Assembly: GCA_030148915.1 (NCBI GenBank)
Contig: JASBSN010000108.1
Coordinates: 1-32,120 of the forward strand
Source: Thiogranum sp.
Lineage (GTDB): Bacteria > Pseudomonadota > Gammaproteobacteria > DSM-19610
Length of the DNA stretch: 32,120 bases
Reading direction: 5' to 3'
The stretch's first letter is position 1; every line of letters starts with the position of its first letter. Below, one piece after another: positions 1 through 9,389 of this stretch. A program made the translations under genes and the position numbers. Below the pieces are notes generated by a model. That model had not been told where the DNA came from, ran no database searches, and saw only the letters and a program-made list of their open reading frames with translations.

Positions 1-2373
1 GGCACGGTGCTGGCGGGTAACAACTGGGTGCAGAACGTTGTCATGCTGAGCTTTCTCGGCCTGACCATCGCCGCGGCGCGGACCGGTGTCAGCAGCACCG
101 GGCTGTTGCAGCTGATCACGCTGATCGCGCTGGCCGGCAGCGTCTACACCGTCTACCGCCTGCCACAATCCATGATCCGCTTCCTGGTGGGGCGCCTGTT
201 CGCCGGGCGCTATCGCGTACGCGTTCAGGGCTTCGACAACCTTCCCGGCCAGGGCGGCGTGCTGTTACTCGGCAACCATATCAGCTGGCTCGATTGGGCG
301 ATGGTGCAGATCGCCTGCCCCCGCCCGGTGCGCTTCGTCATGCTGAAAAGCTTTTATGAGCGCTGGTATCTCAAAGGGATACTGGATTTGTTCGGCGTCA
401 TCCCTATTGCCCAGGGTCACAGCAAGGAGGCATTGCAACGGGTCAACGCCCTGCTAAAAGCCGGCGAAGTCGTTTGCCTGTTCCCGGAGGGGGCCATCAG
501 CCGCAATGGCCAACTGGGTGAGTTCAAGCACGGGTTCGAGCGCACGGTGGAAGGCGTCGACGGGGTGATTGTGCCCTTTTATTTACGCGGCCTGTGGGGG
601 AGTCGCTTTTCACGCTCCAGCAGTCGCATGAAAAGCGCCAGCCGGCGCGGGCTGCGACGCGACATCATCGTAGCCTTCGGGCCGTCGATCTCCGTGCTGT
701 CAAAAGCCGACACTGTCAAAAAATGCGTCTTCGATCTTTCTATCGACGCCTGGCAGGGCTATACGCAGACGCTCGACCCGCTGCCCCTGGCCTGGATACG
801 CACGGTAAAGGCGCGCGGTGCCCGCCTGTGCATGACCGACGCCGTAGCCGGCAAGCCGCTCACCGGCTACCAGGCCCTTACCGCGTCGCTGGCTTTTGCC
901 GGTTTGATCCGAAAATACAGCCCGGAGCGCAACGTCGGCCTGCTGTTACCGACCAGCAGCGCCGGCATGATCGCCAATATGAGCGCGCTGTTGCGCGGCA
1001 AGACCGTCGTCAACCTGAACTACACCGCCAGTGTGGAGGCGCTGCTGGCGGCCGTTGACAAAGCACAACTGCGCAGTCTCTACACCTCCCGGCGTTTCGT
1101 TAAAAAACTGGCGCAAAAGGGCTTTTCCCTGGAGCGCTTATTTACCCACACGCAGGTGTTTTACCTGGAGGATTTACAGAGCGAATTAACCGGCGGCCGA
1201 AAACTGTTTCTGTACACGCTGATGAGGCTGCTGCCCGCCAGGTTGCTGTATTCGCTGTTGGGTAAGCGGGTAACAATTAACGACCCGGCGGCGATTCTGT
1301 TCTCCAGCGGCAGCGAAGGGGCGCCCAAGGGCGTGGTGCTGAGCCACCGGAATATCATGGGCAACGTCAAACAGGTTGCCGACGTACTGGATATCCAGGA
1401 TAACGATGTGATCATGGCTTGCCTGCCGCAGTTTCACGCCTTCGGGCTGACCGTGACCGGGCTGTTACCCCTGGTCGAGGGTATCCCGGCAATATTCCAC
1501 CCCGACCCGACCGACGTGCTGAACATCGCCAAGGCCGTGGCCCGCTTTCAGGCGACGGTAATGTGCGGCACATCGACCTTCCTGCGCCTGTACGTGCGCA
1601 ACAAACGGGTGCATCCGTTAATGCTCGAATCCTTGCGCGTGGTCGTCGCCGGTGCCGAGCGGCTGGATGCGGAGGTCCGTGCCGGATTCGAAGAGAAATT
1701 CCACAAGCCGGTCTACGCCGGTTACGGCACCACCGAAACGACGCCGGTTGCCAGCGTCAACATCCCCGACCGCCTGGATACGCGTGGCTGGCAGGTCCAG
1801 GCCGGCAGCAAACCGGGCACCGTCGGCCTGCCCTTGCCCGGCAGCAGTTTCAAAATCGTCGACCCGGATACCCTGCAAGCGCTACCGTCAAACGAAGACG
1901 GCTTGATCCTGATCGGCGGCACCCAGGTCATGCTGGGCTATTTGGACGATGCCGAAAAAACGCGGGCGGCCATCGTCGAACTCGACGGCCACCGCTGGTA
2001 CAAGTCGGGGGATAAAGGGCATCTCGACGAAGACGGCTTCCTGACCATTGTCGATCGCTATTCCCGCTTTGCCAAAATCGGCGGTGAAATGATCAGCCTG
2101 GGGGCGATTGAACAAAGCATTGCCGGCGTGCTGGCCGAAGACGCTGAAGTACTGGCGACCGCCCTACCGGACGGCAAAAAGGGCGAAAAAGTCGTCTTGC
2201 TGTTTGCCGGCGACATCGACGAAGCCACACTGCGCAGGCAAATTGCCGGCACCGGATTGCCGGCGCTGATGCAGCCTGCCCAGCTGCTCAAGGTCGACGC
2301 CCTTCCCAAGCTCGGTACCGGAAAAAGCGACTTCAAGCGCGCCAAAACACTGGCCCTGGAGGCGTTGGACTGA
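1..2373 (+). CDS. aas: Acyltransferase / acyl-ACP synthetase fusion (Aas-like), 3' part
   Basis: The reading frame is open from the first base, so the 5' end lies outside the window; counting below starts from the GTG at 7. The product begins with two hydrophobic segments (about residues 10-50), probably the last helices of an N-terminal MFS transporter domain. A PlsC-type acyltransferase domain follows, with the HX4D motif at H91-D96 and FPEG at 159-162. The C-terminal half is an AMP-forming acyl ligase: P-loop ILFSSGSEGAPKG near 430-442, YGTTET near 573 and YKSGDKG near 665. Such fusions re-acylate lysophospholipids at the inner membrane using an acyl-ACP made by the ligase half. It converges with the chemotaxis gene downstream, with about 83 bases between them. 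Substrate preference cannot be read from the sequence. Confidence 0.85.
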   Translation, partial: GTVLAGNNWVQNVVMLSFLGLTIAAARTGVSSTGLLQLITLIALAGSVYTVYRLPQSMIRFLVGRLFAGRYRVRVQGFDNLPGQGGVLLLGNHISWLDWAMVQIACPRPVRFVMLKSFYERWYLKGILDLFGVIPIAQGHSKEALQRVNALLKAGEVVCLFPEGAISRNGQLGEFKHGFERTVEGVDGVIVPFYLRGLWGSRFSRSSSRMKSASRRGLRRDIIVAFGPSISVLSKADTVKKCVFDLSIDAWQGYTQTLDPLPLAWIRTVKARGARLCMTDAVAGKPLTGYQALTASLAFAGLIRKYSPERNVGLLLPTSSAGMIANMSALLRGKTVVNLNYTASVEALLAAVDKAQLRSLYTSRRFVKKLAQKGFSLERLFTHTQVFYLEDLQSELTGGRKLFLYTLMRLLPARLLYSLLGKRVTINDPAAILFSSGSEGAPKGVVLSHRNIMGNVKQVADVLDIQDNDVIMACLPQFHAFGLTVTGLLPLVEGIPAIFHPDPTDVLNIAKAVARFQATVMCGTSTFLRLYVRNKRVHPLMLESLRVVVAGAERLDAEVRAGFEEKFHKPVYAGYGTTETTPVASVNIPDRLDTRGWQVQAGSKPGTVGLPLPGSSFKIVDPDTLQALPSNEDGLILIGGTQVMLGYLDDAEKTRAAIVELDGHRWYKSGDKGHLDEDGFLTIVDRYSRFAKIGGEMISLGAIEQSIAGVLAEDAEVLATALPDGKKGEKVVLLFAGDIDEATLRRQIAGTGLPALMQPAQLLKVDALPKLGTGKSDFKRAKTLALEALD

Positions 2374-2456
2374 AACCGGCCGTGACCAATCACCGCCTTC
2401 TCTTGGATACACCCGCGGCGATATCGCCACCTTGAAAACCCTGTTGCAAAGGCGGC

Positions 2457-4088
2457 TCAGTGGCACTTGAACTGGGCGACCGAGGACTGCAGATCGGCGG
2501 CCAGGTGCGCCAACTGATTGCCGGCCTCGGCGGTCTGACTGGCTGCCTCGGTAACACTTGCGGCCACCTGGTTGATATTCACCACGTTCCTGTTGATTTC
2601 TTCCGATACCGCGCTCTGCTCCTCGGCTGCACTGGCGATCTGGGTGTTCATATCGTTGATATTCGCCACCGAGCCGGTTATTTCATTCAAGGATACACCG
2701 GCTTGCTGCGCCTGTTTGACGCTGTCCTGGACACGGGTCTGACTACGCTGCATCACGGCCGTGGCCTCGCGGGCGCCCGCCTGCAGGCGCTCGATCACCT
2801 GTTGGATTTCTCCGGTGGAGGTCTGAGTCCGCGACGCCAGGGTGCGCACTTCATCCGCCACTACGGCAAACCCGCGACCGTGCTCACCGGCGCGCGCAGC
2901 CTCAATGGCGGCGTTCAAAGCCAACAGATTGGTCTGCTCGGCCACCCCGCTGATAACATCCAGTACGGCGCTGATACTTTCGCTTTCGACCTCCAGGCGC
3001 TGCATGACCGCCACGGCGCCTTCAACCTCGCTGGCGACGCCTTCGATCGCTGCCACGGTGTCGCGCACCACCCGCTGCCCCTGTAATACCTGTTCATCGG
3101 CCGTTTCGGCCGAACTGGCGGCATGCGCGGCATTACGCGCGACTTCCTGTACGGTTGCGGTCATTTCGTTCATCGATGTCGCGACTTGCTCAATTTCAGC
3201 TCGCTGGCGAGCCACGCTGCCATTGGACGCCTCGGTGATGGCAGACATTTGTCCCGCGGCGGCGGCCACCTGTGCGGAAGAGCCCGCGACACCGGCAACC
3301 AGGCTGCGTACTTTCTCGGCAAAGCGGTTGAACGCGCGCGCCAGGTCGGCGATTTCGTCGCGCCCGCGGGCATCAAGGCGGCGGGTCAGATCACCGTCAC
3401 CGTCGGCTATGGCGTCCAGGGTCTGCACCGCACCCCGCAGCCCCTTGGAGATACCGCGCATGACCAGCATAATCACCACAAAACCCAGCGCCAGCGCGCC
3501 AACGCCGATGACCAGACTGGCGTTACGGGTATGCCTGGCCTGCGTCAACACATGGGTGGCGAGCTGGTGCACGGCCGCCCGCTGATCGTTACTCAATTGC
3601 TGTAACGAGGTGCGAATTGAGCGCCACGCCGGATGCTCGGTATGGGTGAGCATCTCCTCAGCCTGCTCCGCGCGCCCCTCAGCGGCCAGCGCCAGCACCT
3701 GCAAACGCGCCCGCTGTACCACGGTCCAACGCTCGGCGATGGTATCGAGCAGTTCCCGGCTACTGCGATCGCCGGCGTCGGTCAGGCGGCGCGCAGTTTG
3801 CAGGTTTTTCTCGAAGCGCTCAGAGGTCGCAGGCACGACAGTATCCGGGCCTTCGAGTTGTGGATTGAAGATTTTATTACGCGCCGCGACTGCACCGAGC
3901 AGACCGTCTCCAAACATCGCCGACAGCGCCTCGGCACGCACCACGTTGCGTTCCTGTAACTCGCGAAAACCGGCGCTGGTATCACTCATGCCCTGTAAGG
4001 CATAGGCAAGCGCGGCCAGGAAAAATATAGCCGCAAACGTAAAGGCGGTTATTATACGCGTGGTGTTTTTGTGGAAATTGATGGGCAT
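2457..4088 (-). CDS. Methyl-accepting chemotaxis protein
   Basis: A 543-aa transmembrane chemoreceptor that would signal to CheA/CheW. From the N terminus: TM1 (about 12-32), a periplasmic domain rich in helix (33-190), TM2 (about 190-210), a HAMP linker (about 211-265) and a long cytoplasmic coiled coil. The highly conserved signalling tip ([20 protein letters not shown]) identifies the family. The ATG at 4088 is chosen because AGAGGTAA lies five bases before it; a longer frame to 4115 would need an alternative start and lacks this site. The periplasmic domain resembles 4-helix-bundle sensors, but no ligand can be named. There is no CheR/CheB-binding pentapeptide at the C terminus, which ends in FKCH. 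No other chemotaxis gene lies nearby. Confidence 0.93.
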   Translation of the reverse strand: MPINFHKNTTRIITAFTFAAIFFLAALAYALQGMSDTSAGFRELQERNVVRAEALSAMFGDGLLGAVAARNKIFNPQLEGPDTVVPATSERFEKNLQTARRLTDAGDRSSRELLDTIAERWTVVQRARLQVLALAAEGRAEQAEEMLTHTEHPAWRSIRTSLQQLSNDQRAAVHQLATHVLTQARHTRNASLVIGVGALALGFVVIMLVMRGISKGLRGAVQTLDAIADGDGDLTRRLDARGRDEIADLARAFNRFAEKVRSLVAGVAGSSAQVAAAAGQMSAITEASNGSVARQRAEIEQVATSMNEMTATVQEVARNAAHAASSAETADEQVLQGQRVVRDTVAAIEGVASEVEGAVAVMQRLEVESESISAVLDVISGVAEQTNLLALNAAIEAARAGEHGRGFAVVADEVRTLASRTQTSTGEIQQVIERLQAGAREATAVMQRSQTRVQDSVKQAQQAGVSLNEITGSVANINDMNTQIASAAEEQSAVSEEINRNVVNINQVAASVTEAASQTAEAGNQLAHLAADLQSSVAQFKCH

Positions 4089-4121
4089 GCTGTTACCTCT
4101 GCATACAGGAAGCAACCTTTC

Positions 4122-4149
4122 ATAGCGACAGCGAAGCGGGTAGTCTTTA
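4122..4149 (-). promoter_or_regulatory. Candidate sigma-28 (FliA) promoter for the chemoreceptor
   Basis: Read on the minus strand: TAAA, 16 bases, then GTCGCTAT. This resembles the flagellar sigma-28 pattern TAAA-N15-GCCGATAA, with five of eight bases matching in the -10 part. It lies about 34 bases before the chemoreceptor start, and chemoreceptor genes are often under this sigma factor. The match is imperfect and was found by eye. Confidence 0.25.
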
Positions 4150-4314
4150 GAAAGATATGGGGTGAGCAGACCACCAGGGGAACGTCAGCCGAACGGGCCG
4201 GGCGGCGCTCCCAATCCCGCCGGCGCAGCGGCTTCACCTTGGTGATTATGTGGTTTAGATTGTCAACTGGCGATAACTGTTTACTACAATGGAAATCAGG
4301 CTGATTAGCGCAAT

Positions 4315-4656
4315 ATGCCGGATATCGACCACTTCAGAAACAAGCTCGTCGCTGCCCGCGAAGGCATCCGGGGCCTGACGGATGCGCGCAACGCCGCCAC
4401 CGCCACCGTGGCGCTGGACCAATGCAGCGTCGGCCGCCTTGCCCGGATGGACGCCCTGCAACAGCAGGCCATGGCGCACAGCACCCGCCAGCGGGCGGAA
4501 CAGGAACTGCGCCGCATCGAGGCGGCCCTGCAGCGCTGCGACGACGGCAGCTATGGCTATTGTGCCCACTGCGATGAGCCCATCGACCCGCGTCGGCTGG
4601 AACTCGAGCCGGCCGCCACCTTGTGCATTACCTGTGCGGAAAAGCGCGACAGATAG
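4315..4656 (+). CDS. DksA/TraR-type C4 zinc-finger protein
   Basis: A 113-aa protein with a helical N-terminal half and a C-terminal four-cysteine zinc finger (YCAHCDEPI, then CITCAEK about 20 residues later), as in DksA/TraR proteins. These act in the secondary channel of RNA polymerase, often with ppGpp. It is shorter than DksA proper (about 150 aa), nearer to the short DksA-like or TraR-like proteins. The acidic pair at the coiled-coil tip that DksA uses is not evident, so a DksA-like effect on transcription is not assured. The start has only a weak ribosome site. It is divergent from the chemoreceptor and about 215 bases before the SulP gene. Confidence 0.8.
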   Translation: MPDIDHFRNKLVAAREGIRGLTDARNAATATVALDQCSVGRLARMDALQQQAMAHSTRQRAEQELRRIEAALQRCDDGSYGYCAHCDEPIDPRRLELEPAATLCITCAEKRDR

Positions 4657-4871
4657 GCAAAAAATCTGAACAATCCACGAACGCCCGGAGGCCCAATGGC
4701 TATTTTCCATTTCCTGCTTTTCAGGGGGAAAGGTGGCTTCGGTTAATAAACTCTATTAGAATACTCCGCCGTAGCGCTGTCCCTGGCGCGCCTCGTCGCA
4801 TTAACTTGCTTTCACCTTCCTGACGTTTCCGTCATACCGGTACGGTCGTCTAGTTTTGCCAGGAAATTTGT

Positions 4872-6350
4872 ATGATTCATTCCTTTCGTGCCCAGTGGTT
4901 CGCCAATATTCACGGCGACCTGCTCGCCGGTCTCGTGGTGGCGCTGGCGCTCATCCCCGAGGCGATCGCCTTCTCGGTCATCGCCGGGGTCGACCCCAAG
5001 GTGGGGCTGTACGCCTCGTTCAGTATCGCGGTGGTCATCGCCTTCACCGGCGGCCGCCCCGGCATGATCTCCGCCGCCACCGGCGCCATGGCGTTGCTGA
5101 TGGTGACACTGGTCAAGGAACACGGCCTGCAATACCTGCTGGCCGCGACCTTGCTCACCGGTGTGTTACAAATCGTTGCCGGCTATCTCAAGCTCGGTTC
5201 GCTGATGCGCTTCGTGTCGCGCTCGGTGGTCACCGGCTTCGTCAACGCGCTGGCCATCCTCATCTTCATGGCGCAATTGCCGGAGCTGACCGGCGTGACA
5301 TGGCAGGTCTATGCCATGACCGCCGGTGGGCTGGCCATCATTTATCTCTTTCCCTACCTGACCAAGGCGGTGCCTTCGCCGCTGGTCACCATCGTGGTGC
5401 TTACGGCCATCGCCGTATTCCTGCACCTGGATATCCACACCGTCGGCGACATGGGCCAACTGCCTGACACGCTGCCGGTGTTCCTCTGGCCCGAGGTGCC
5501 GTTGAATTTCGACACCCTGACGATCATCTTCCCCTATTCGGTGTCGCTGGCGATGGTGGGCCTGCTGGAATCGTTGATGACGGCCACCATCATCGACGAC
5601 CTGACCGACTCAGGCAGCGATAAAAACCGCGAGTGCAAGGGCCAGGGCATTGCCAATATCGCCACCGGCCTGCTGGGCGGCATGGCGGGCTGCGCCATGA
5701 TCGGCCAGTCAGTGATCAACATCAAATCCGGCGGCCGTACCCGTCTCTCGACACTGGCCGCCGGCGTTTTCCTGCTCATCATGGTCGTCTTTCTCGGCGA
5801 TCAGGTAGCGCAGATACCCATGGCGGCGCTGGTGGCGGTGATGATCATGGTCTCCATCGGTACGTTTCGCTGGGAATCCCTGCGCAATCTGAAAACACAC
5901 CCGAAAAGTACCAGCCTGGTGATGATCACCACCGTGGCGGTGGTGGTGGCCACCCACAACCTGGCCTGGGGCGTATTCATCGGCGTGCTGCTGGCGGCGA
6001 TGTTCTTTGCCAACAAGGTGGCCCAGTACAAGTACGTCACCTCGCAACTGAGCGACGCGGGCACCGTGCGCACCTATCGGGTGGTCGGGCAGGTCTTTTT
6101 TGCCTCGGCGGACAAATTTGTCGAGTTCTTTGACTTCAAGGAAGTACTGGATAAGGTCGTCATCGACCTCACCGGCGCACATTTTTGGGATATCACGGCC
6201 GTCGCGGCACTGGACAAGGTGGTGCTCAAATTCCGCCGCGAGGGAACTGAGGTACAACTCATCGGCCTCAACGAGGCCAGCGCCACCATCGTCGATAAAT
6301 TCGCCGTGCACGACAAGCCCGCCGCAGTTGAAAAACTGATGGGTCACTGA
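4872..6350 (+). CDS. SulP-family anion transporter with STAS domain (possible bicarbonate transporter)
   Basis: A 492-aa inner-membrane transporter of the SulP/SLC26 family. Residues from about 15 to 390 hold 10-12 hydrophobic segments, beginning with the typical [22 protein letters not shown]-terminal STAS domain follows (about 400-490) with [18 protein letters not shown], where the usual Asp-Ser pair is Asp-Ile-Thr. AGGAAA lies before the ATG. Family members move sulfate, bicarbonate or other anions. SulP genes beside carboxysome or Rubisco loci have been proposed to take up dissolved inorganic carbon, and this one lies 1.1 kb before cbbL and just before a universal stress protein gene. That context favours bicarbonate, but sulfate is not excluded by sequence. 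Confidence 0.88.
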   Translation: MIHSFRAQWFANIHGDLLAGLVVALALIPEAIAFSVIAGVDPKVGLYASFSIAVVIAFTGGRPGMISAATGAMALLMVTLVKEHGLQYLLAATLLTGVLQIVAGYLKLGSLMRFVSRSVVTGFVNALAILIFMAQLPELTGVTWQVYAMTAGGLAIIYLFPYLTKAVPSPLVTIVVLTAIAVFLHLDIHTVGDMGQLPDTLPVFLWPEVPLNFDTLTIIFPYSVSLAMVGLLESLMTATIIDDLTDSGSDKNRECKGQGIANIATGLLGGMAGCAMIGQSVINIKSGGRTRLSTLAAGVFLLIMVVFLGDQVAQIPMAALVAVMIMVSIGTFRWESLRNLKTHPKSTSLVMITTVAVVVATHNLAWGVFIGVLLAAMFFANKVAQYKYVTSQLSDAGTVRTYRVVGQVFFASADKFVEFFDFKEVLDKVVIDLTGAHFWDITAVAALDKVVLKFRREGTEVQLIGLNEASATIVDKFAVHDKPAAVEKLMGH

Positions 6351-6366
6351 CCCGGAGAGCATCACC

Positions 6367-7215
6367 ATGACCAAGACCAACGTTATCGCCTGCATCGACG
6401 GCACCGATGTCTCCACCGCCGTCAGCGACTACGCCGCCTGGAGCAGCTTACGTCTGGAGGCACCGCTCATTGTGCTGCACGTACTCGACAGGTCGGCCTA
6501 CCCCGTAAAGAGCGACCTCAGCGGCAACATCGGCCTGGGGAGCCAAGAGGCTCTGCTACAGGAGCTGGCGGAGCTGGATGAAAAGCGTGGCAGACTTGCG
6601 CTGGAGCAGGGCCGTGTCATGCTGGAGGCGGCACGGCAGCGGGCGCTCGCCGATGGCGTCGACGATCCCATCGCCCACCAGCGTCACGGCGATCTGCTGG
6701 ACTCCCTGCTGGCCATCGAACAGGATACGCGTCTGTTGGTGTTGGGCAAGCATGACGAGAATCTGGCTGCTCACGTGGGCAGCCGGCTCGAAACCTTGGT
6801 CCGCAGTCTGCATCGACCCATGCTGGTTTGCCCCCCGGTCTACAAGAAACCCGAGCGGGTCATGATCGCCTTCGATGGCAGTGAAACAGCGCACAAGGTG
6901 GTGGATAGGGTTGCCCACAGCCCACTGTTTCGCGCCCTGCCGTGCCATGTGGTCCTGATCGGCCCCGACAATCCGGCCAACCGCGGCCAACTCGAGTGGG
7001 CCAGGCACACCCTGGAGTCGTCAGATTTCGTCGTGACCACCTCACTGCGACAAGGCGAGGTCGAGAAAACCCTTTGTGAATACCGCCGCGAAGAGGCGAT
7101 CGATGTCCTTGTCATGGGTGCGTATGGCCACTCGGTGATTCGGCGCTTTCTGGTTGGCAGTACCACCACCGCGGTGATACGCGACGCCCAGATACCTGTG
7201 TTACTGCTGCGTTAA
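6367..7215 (+). CDS. Tandem universal stress protein (UspA family)
   Basis: A 282-aa cytoplasmic protein with two Usp domains (about 1-155 and 160-282). The second keeps the nucleotide-binding loop: VMGAYGHS, then GST nine residues on. The first is degenerate at that place (LVLGKHDEN), so only the C-terminal half is likely to bind ATP. It starts 16 bases after the SulP stop, with CCGGAGAG just before it, so the two are probably co-transcribed. Usp proteins or domains are often coupled to SulP or other transporters, which suggests regulation of the transporter by adenylate state; this is inference. Confidence 0.87.
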   Translation: MTKTNVIACIDGTDVSTAVSDYAAWSSLRLEAPLIVLHVLDRSAYPVKSDLSGNIGLGSQEALLQELAELDEKRGRLALEQGRVMLEAARQRALADGVDDPIAHQRHGDLLDSLLAIEQDTRLLVLGKHDENLAAHVGSRLETLVRSLHRPMLVCPPVYKKPERVMIAFDGSETAHKVVDRVAHSPLFRALPCHVVLIGPDNPANRGQLEWARHTLESSDFVVTTSLRQGEVEKTLCEYRREEAIDVLVMGAYGHSVIRRFLVGSTTTAVIRDAQIPVLLLR

Positions 7216-7503
7216 CGACATTTTGCAGGAGATGCCGCGCCACTCGCCCCGAGCGAAGGCGCCGTCTCCACTATACCCCCACAAATAATATTGACGTTCG
7301 AGCCTCGCCCGGTATCGCCTCCTCGGTGCGATGAACCTATCGGTGCGCCGGTAAAGGATCTCGGCCAACACATAAACTATCGTCTATGCAACTCCAAAGC
7401 AAAATCGATTAGTTATGATTCGACCCCCTTCTTACACTTCCTTCAGCCCGATTGGTGATTGTTAGATTCGCTGACTCATATCTACACATTGAAGGAGTTG
7501 ATC
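7216..7503 (+). promoter_or_regulatory. Leader and promoter region of the Rubisco/carboxysome operon
   Basis: A 288-base region without a convincing gene, turning AT-rich after about 7370. A possible sigma-70 pair is TTGGTG (7452-7457) and TCATAT (7476-7481), spaced 18 bases. An AT-rich stretch with TCGA at both ends (about 7408-7426) could be a LysR-type site for CbbR, but I find no clear dyad. GAAGGAG sits eight bases before the cbbL ATG. The region must carry the operon promoter because the upstream usp gene looks like a separate unit. Confidence 0.4.
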
Positions 7504-8919
7504 ATGGCTTCAAAAGCTTACGATGCAGGTGTCAAAGAATATCGCGACATGTACTGGACACCAGATTATGTTCCATTGGATACTGATTTGCTGGCCTGTT
7601 TCAAATGTACCGGTCAAGCTGGTGTGCCCCGCGAAGAAGTTGCCGCCGCAGTAGCTGCTGAATCGTCCACCGGGACCTGGAGTACGGTATGGTCGGAGTT
7701 GCTGACCGATCTCGAGTACTACAAGGGTCGCGCTTACCGCATCGAAGACGTCCCGGGGGACAGCGAGTCATTCTACGCTTTTGTAGCCTATCCCATCGAT
7801 CTTTTCGAAGAAGGTTCAGTTGTCAACGTGCTGACCTCTCTGGTAGGTAATGTTTTTGGATTCAAGGCGTTGCGTCATCTACGCCTGGAAGACATCCGCT
7901 TCCCGATCGCCTTCATCAAGACCTGTGGCGGCCCCCCGGCCGGGATCCAGGTCGAACGTGACCGTCTGAACAAATACGGCCGACCGATGCTCGGTGCCAC
8001 CATCAAACCGAAACTCGGTCTGTCGGCAAAGAACTACGGTCGCGCGGTGTACGAATGTCTGCGCGGCGGTCTCGACCTGACCAAGGACGACGAAAATGTG
8101 AACTCACAGCCGTTCATGCGCTGGAGAGACCGTTTTGAGTTCGTGGCTGAAGCCATCCAGAAAGCCGAACTGGAAACCGGAGAACGCAAGGGGCACTATC
8201 TCAATGTCACCGCGGCCACCTGCGAAGATATGTTCGAGCGTGCCGAGTTCGCCAAGGAATTGGGCATGCCCATCATCATGCACGACTTCCTCACCGGCGG
8301 TTTCACCGCCAACACCAGCCTGGCCAACTGGTGCCGCAAAAACGGCGTGCTGCTGCACATTCACCGCGCCATGCATGCGGTAATTGACCGCCATCCGAAA
8401 CACGGTATTCATTTCCGCGTACTCGCCAAGTGCCTGCGTCTGTCCGGCGGCGACCATCTGCATACCGGTACCGTGGTCGGCAAGCTGGAAGGCGACCGCG
8501 CTTCGACCCTGGGCTTTGTCGATCAGCTGCGCGAATCCTTTGTACCTGAGGATCGTTCACGGGGCGTGTTCTTCGATCAGGATTGGGGTTCGATGCCCGG
8601 CGTGTTCGCCGTCGCGTCCGGCGGTATTCACGTCTGGCACATGCCGGCACTGGTGACTATTTTCGGTGACGATTCCGTTTTGCAGTTCGGTGGTGGCACC
8701 CAGGGTCACCCCTGGGGCAACGCAGCCGGTGCTGCGGCCAACCGCGTCGCCTTGGAAGCCAGCGTAAAGGCACGCAATCAGGGTCGCGAAATCGAGAAGG
8801 AAGCGCGCGACATTCTGACCGAAGCGGCGCGTCACAGCCCTGAACTGGCGGTTGCGATGGAAACCTGGAAAGAGATCAAGTTCGAGTTCGACACCGTCGA
8901 CAGACTGGATGTGAAGTAA
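7504..8919 (+). CDS. cbbL: Ribulose-1,5-bisphosphate carboxylase/oxygenase large subunit, form IA
   Basis: A 471-aa Rubisco large subunit, full length for form I. It carboxylates RuBP to two 3-phosphoglycerates. Seen directly: the catalytic loop [11 protein letters not shown] with K168, and the Mg2+/carbamate site LTKDDEN with K194, D196 and E197; conserved segments HRAMH and GGDHLHTGT follow. The ATG at 7504 is chosen over an upstream in-frame start at 7459 because GAAGGAG precedes it and [13 protein letters not shown] is the normal N terminus. As the first gene of an operon with cbbS and carboxysome shell genes, it is the form IAc type packed into alpha-carboxysomes through CsoS2. Confidence 0.98.
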   Translation: MASKAYDAGVKEYRDMYWTPDYVPLDTDLLACFKCTGQAGVPREEVAAAVAAESSTGTWSTVWSELLTDLEYYKGRAYRIEDVPGDSESFYAFVAYPIDLFEEGSVVNVLTSLVGNVFGFKALRHLRLEDIRFPIAFIKTCGGPPAGIQVERDRLNKYGRPMLGATIKPKLGLSAKNYGRAVYECLRGGLDLTKDDENVNSQPFMRWRDRFEFVAEAIQKAELETGERKGHYLNVTAATCEDMFERAEFAKELGMPIIMHDFLTGGFTANTSLANWCRKNGVLLHIHRAMHAVIDRHPKHGIHFRVLAKCLRLSGGDHLHTGTVVGKLEGDRASTLGFVDQLRESFVPEDRSRGVFFDQDWGSMPGVFAVASGGIHVWHMPALVTIFGDDSVLQFGGGTQGHPWGNAAGAAANRVALEASVKARNQGREIEKEARDILTEAARHSPELAVAMETWKEIKFEFDTVDRLDVK

Positions 8920-8966
8920 GCAACCTGGTTCGGAAGATCACCATCTTAAATTACGAGGAAACAGTT

Positions 8967-9314
8967 ATGACACTGAACACATCAACTCAAGGCGACTTCG
9001 TAACCGCACAGACGCTGGAAACTTTCGGCTTTTTGCCCAAGTTTACCAAAGAAGAAATCTATGACCAGATTGTGTACCTGCTTTCGCAGGGCTGGACACC
9101 GGCGATCGAGCACGAGCATCCCGCTGCCGCGAGAAACCACTACTGGACCATGTGGAAGCTGCCAATGTTCGGCGAGCAGGATCCGAATCGTGTGATGGAA
9201 GAACTGGAAGCCTGCCGTCGCAGCTACCCGGATCACCACATCCGGCTGTTCGGCTATGACAACTACACCCAGGGTCAGGGCCTATCATTCGTGGTATTCG
9301 AAGGCCGCGCCTGA
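8967..9314 (+). CDS. cbbS: Rubisco small subunit
   Basis: A 115-aa small subunit that completes the L8S8 enzyme. It shows the family segments [20 protein letters not shown], the H/W-rich [11 protein letters not shown] and [14 protein letters not shown]. It begins 47 bases after cbbL, behind an ACGAGGAAAC ribosome site. Form IA carboxysomal small subunits lack the longer beta-A/beta-B loop of plant types, and the length agrees. In carboxysomes the groove between CbbL and CbbS binds CsoS2 N-terminal repeats, which are encoded next. Confidence 0.98.
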   Translation: MTLNTSTQGDFVTAQTLETFGFLPKFTKEEIYDQIVYLLSQGWTPAIEHEHPAAARNHYWTMWKLPMFGEQDPNRVMEELEACRRSYPDHHIRLFGYDNYTQGQGLSFVVFEGRA

Positions 9315-9389
9315 TAACAAACACCGGATATGAAAGATTAGTCACTTTAGGTGATGCATTAACGAACTACGACTAGAGGCGGATGAATC

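Noticed and set aside
2416-2427. GGCGATATCGCC palindrome between the convergent aas-like and chemoreceptor genes as a terminator
   Set aside because: It has no loop and no T-run; a 12-base palindrome in GC-rich DNA is not strong evidence.
2460-3605. Long + strand frames opposite the chemoreceptor gene
   Set aside because: The minus strand encodes an unmistakable chemoreceptor with intact TM, HAMP and signalling regions; the + frames are shadows with no motif.
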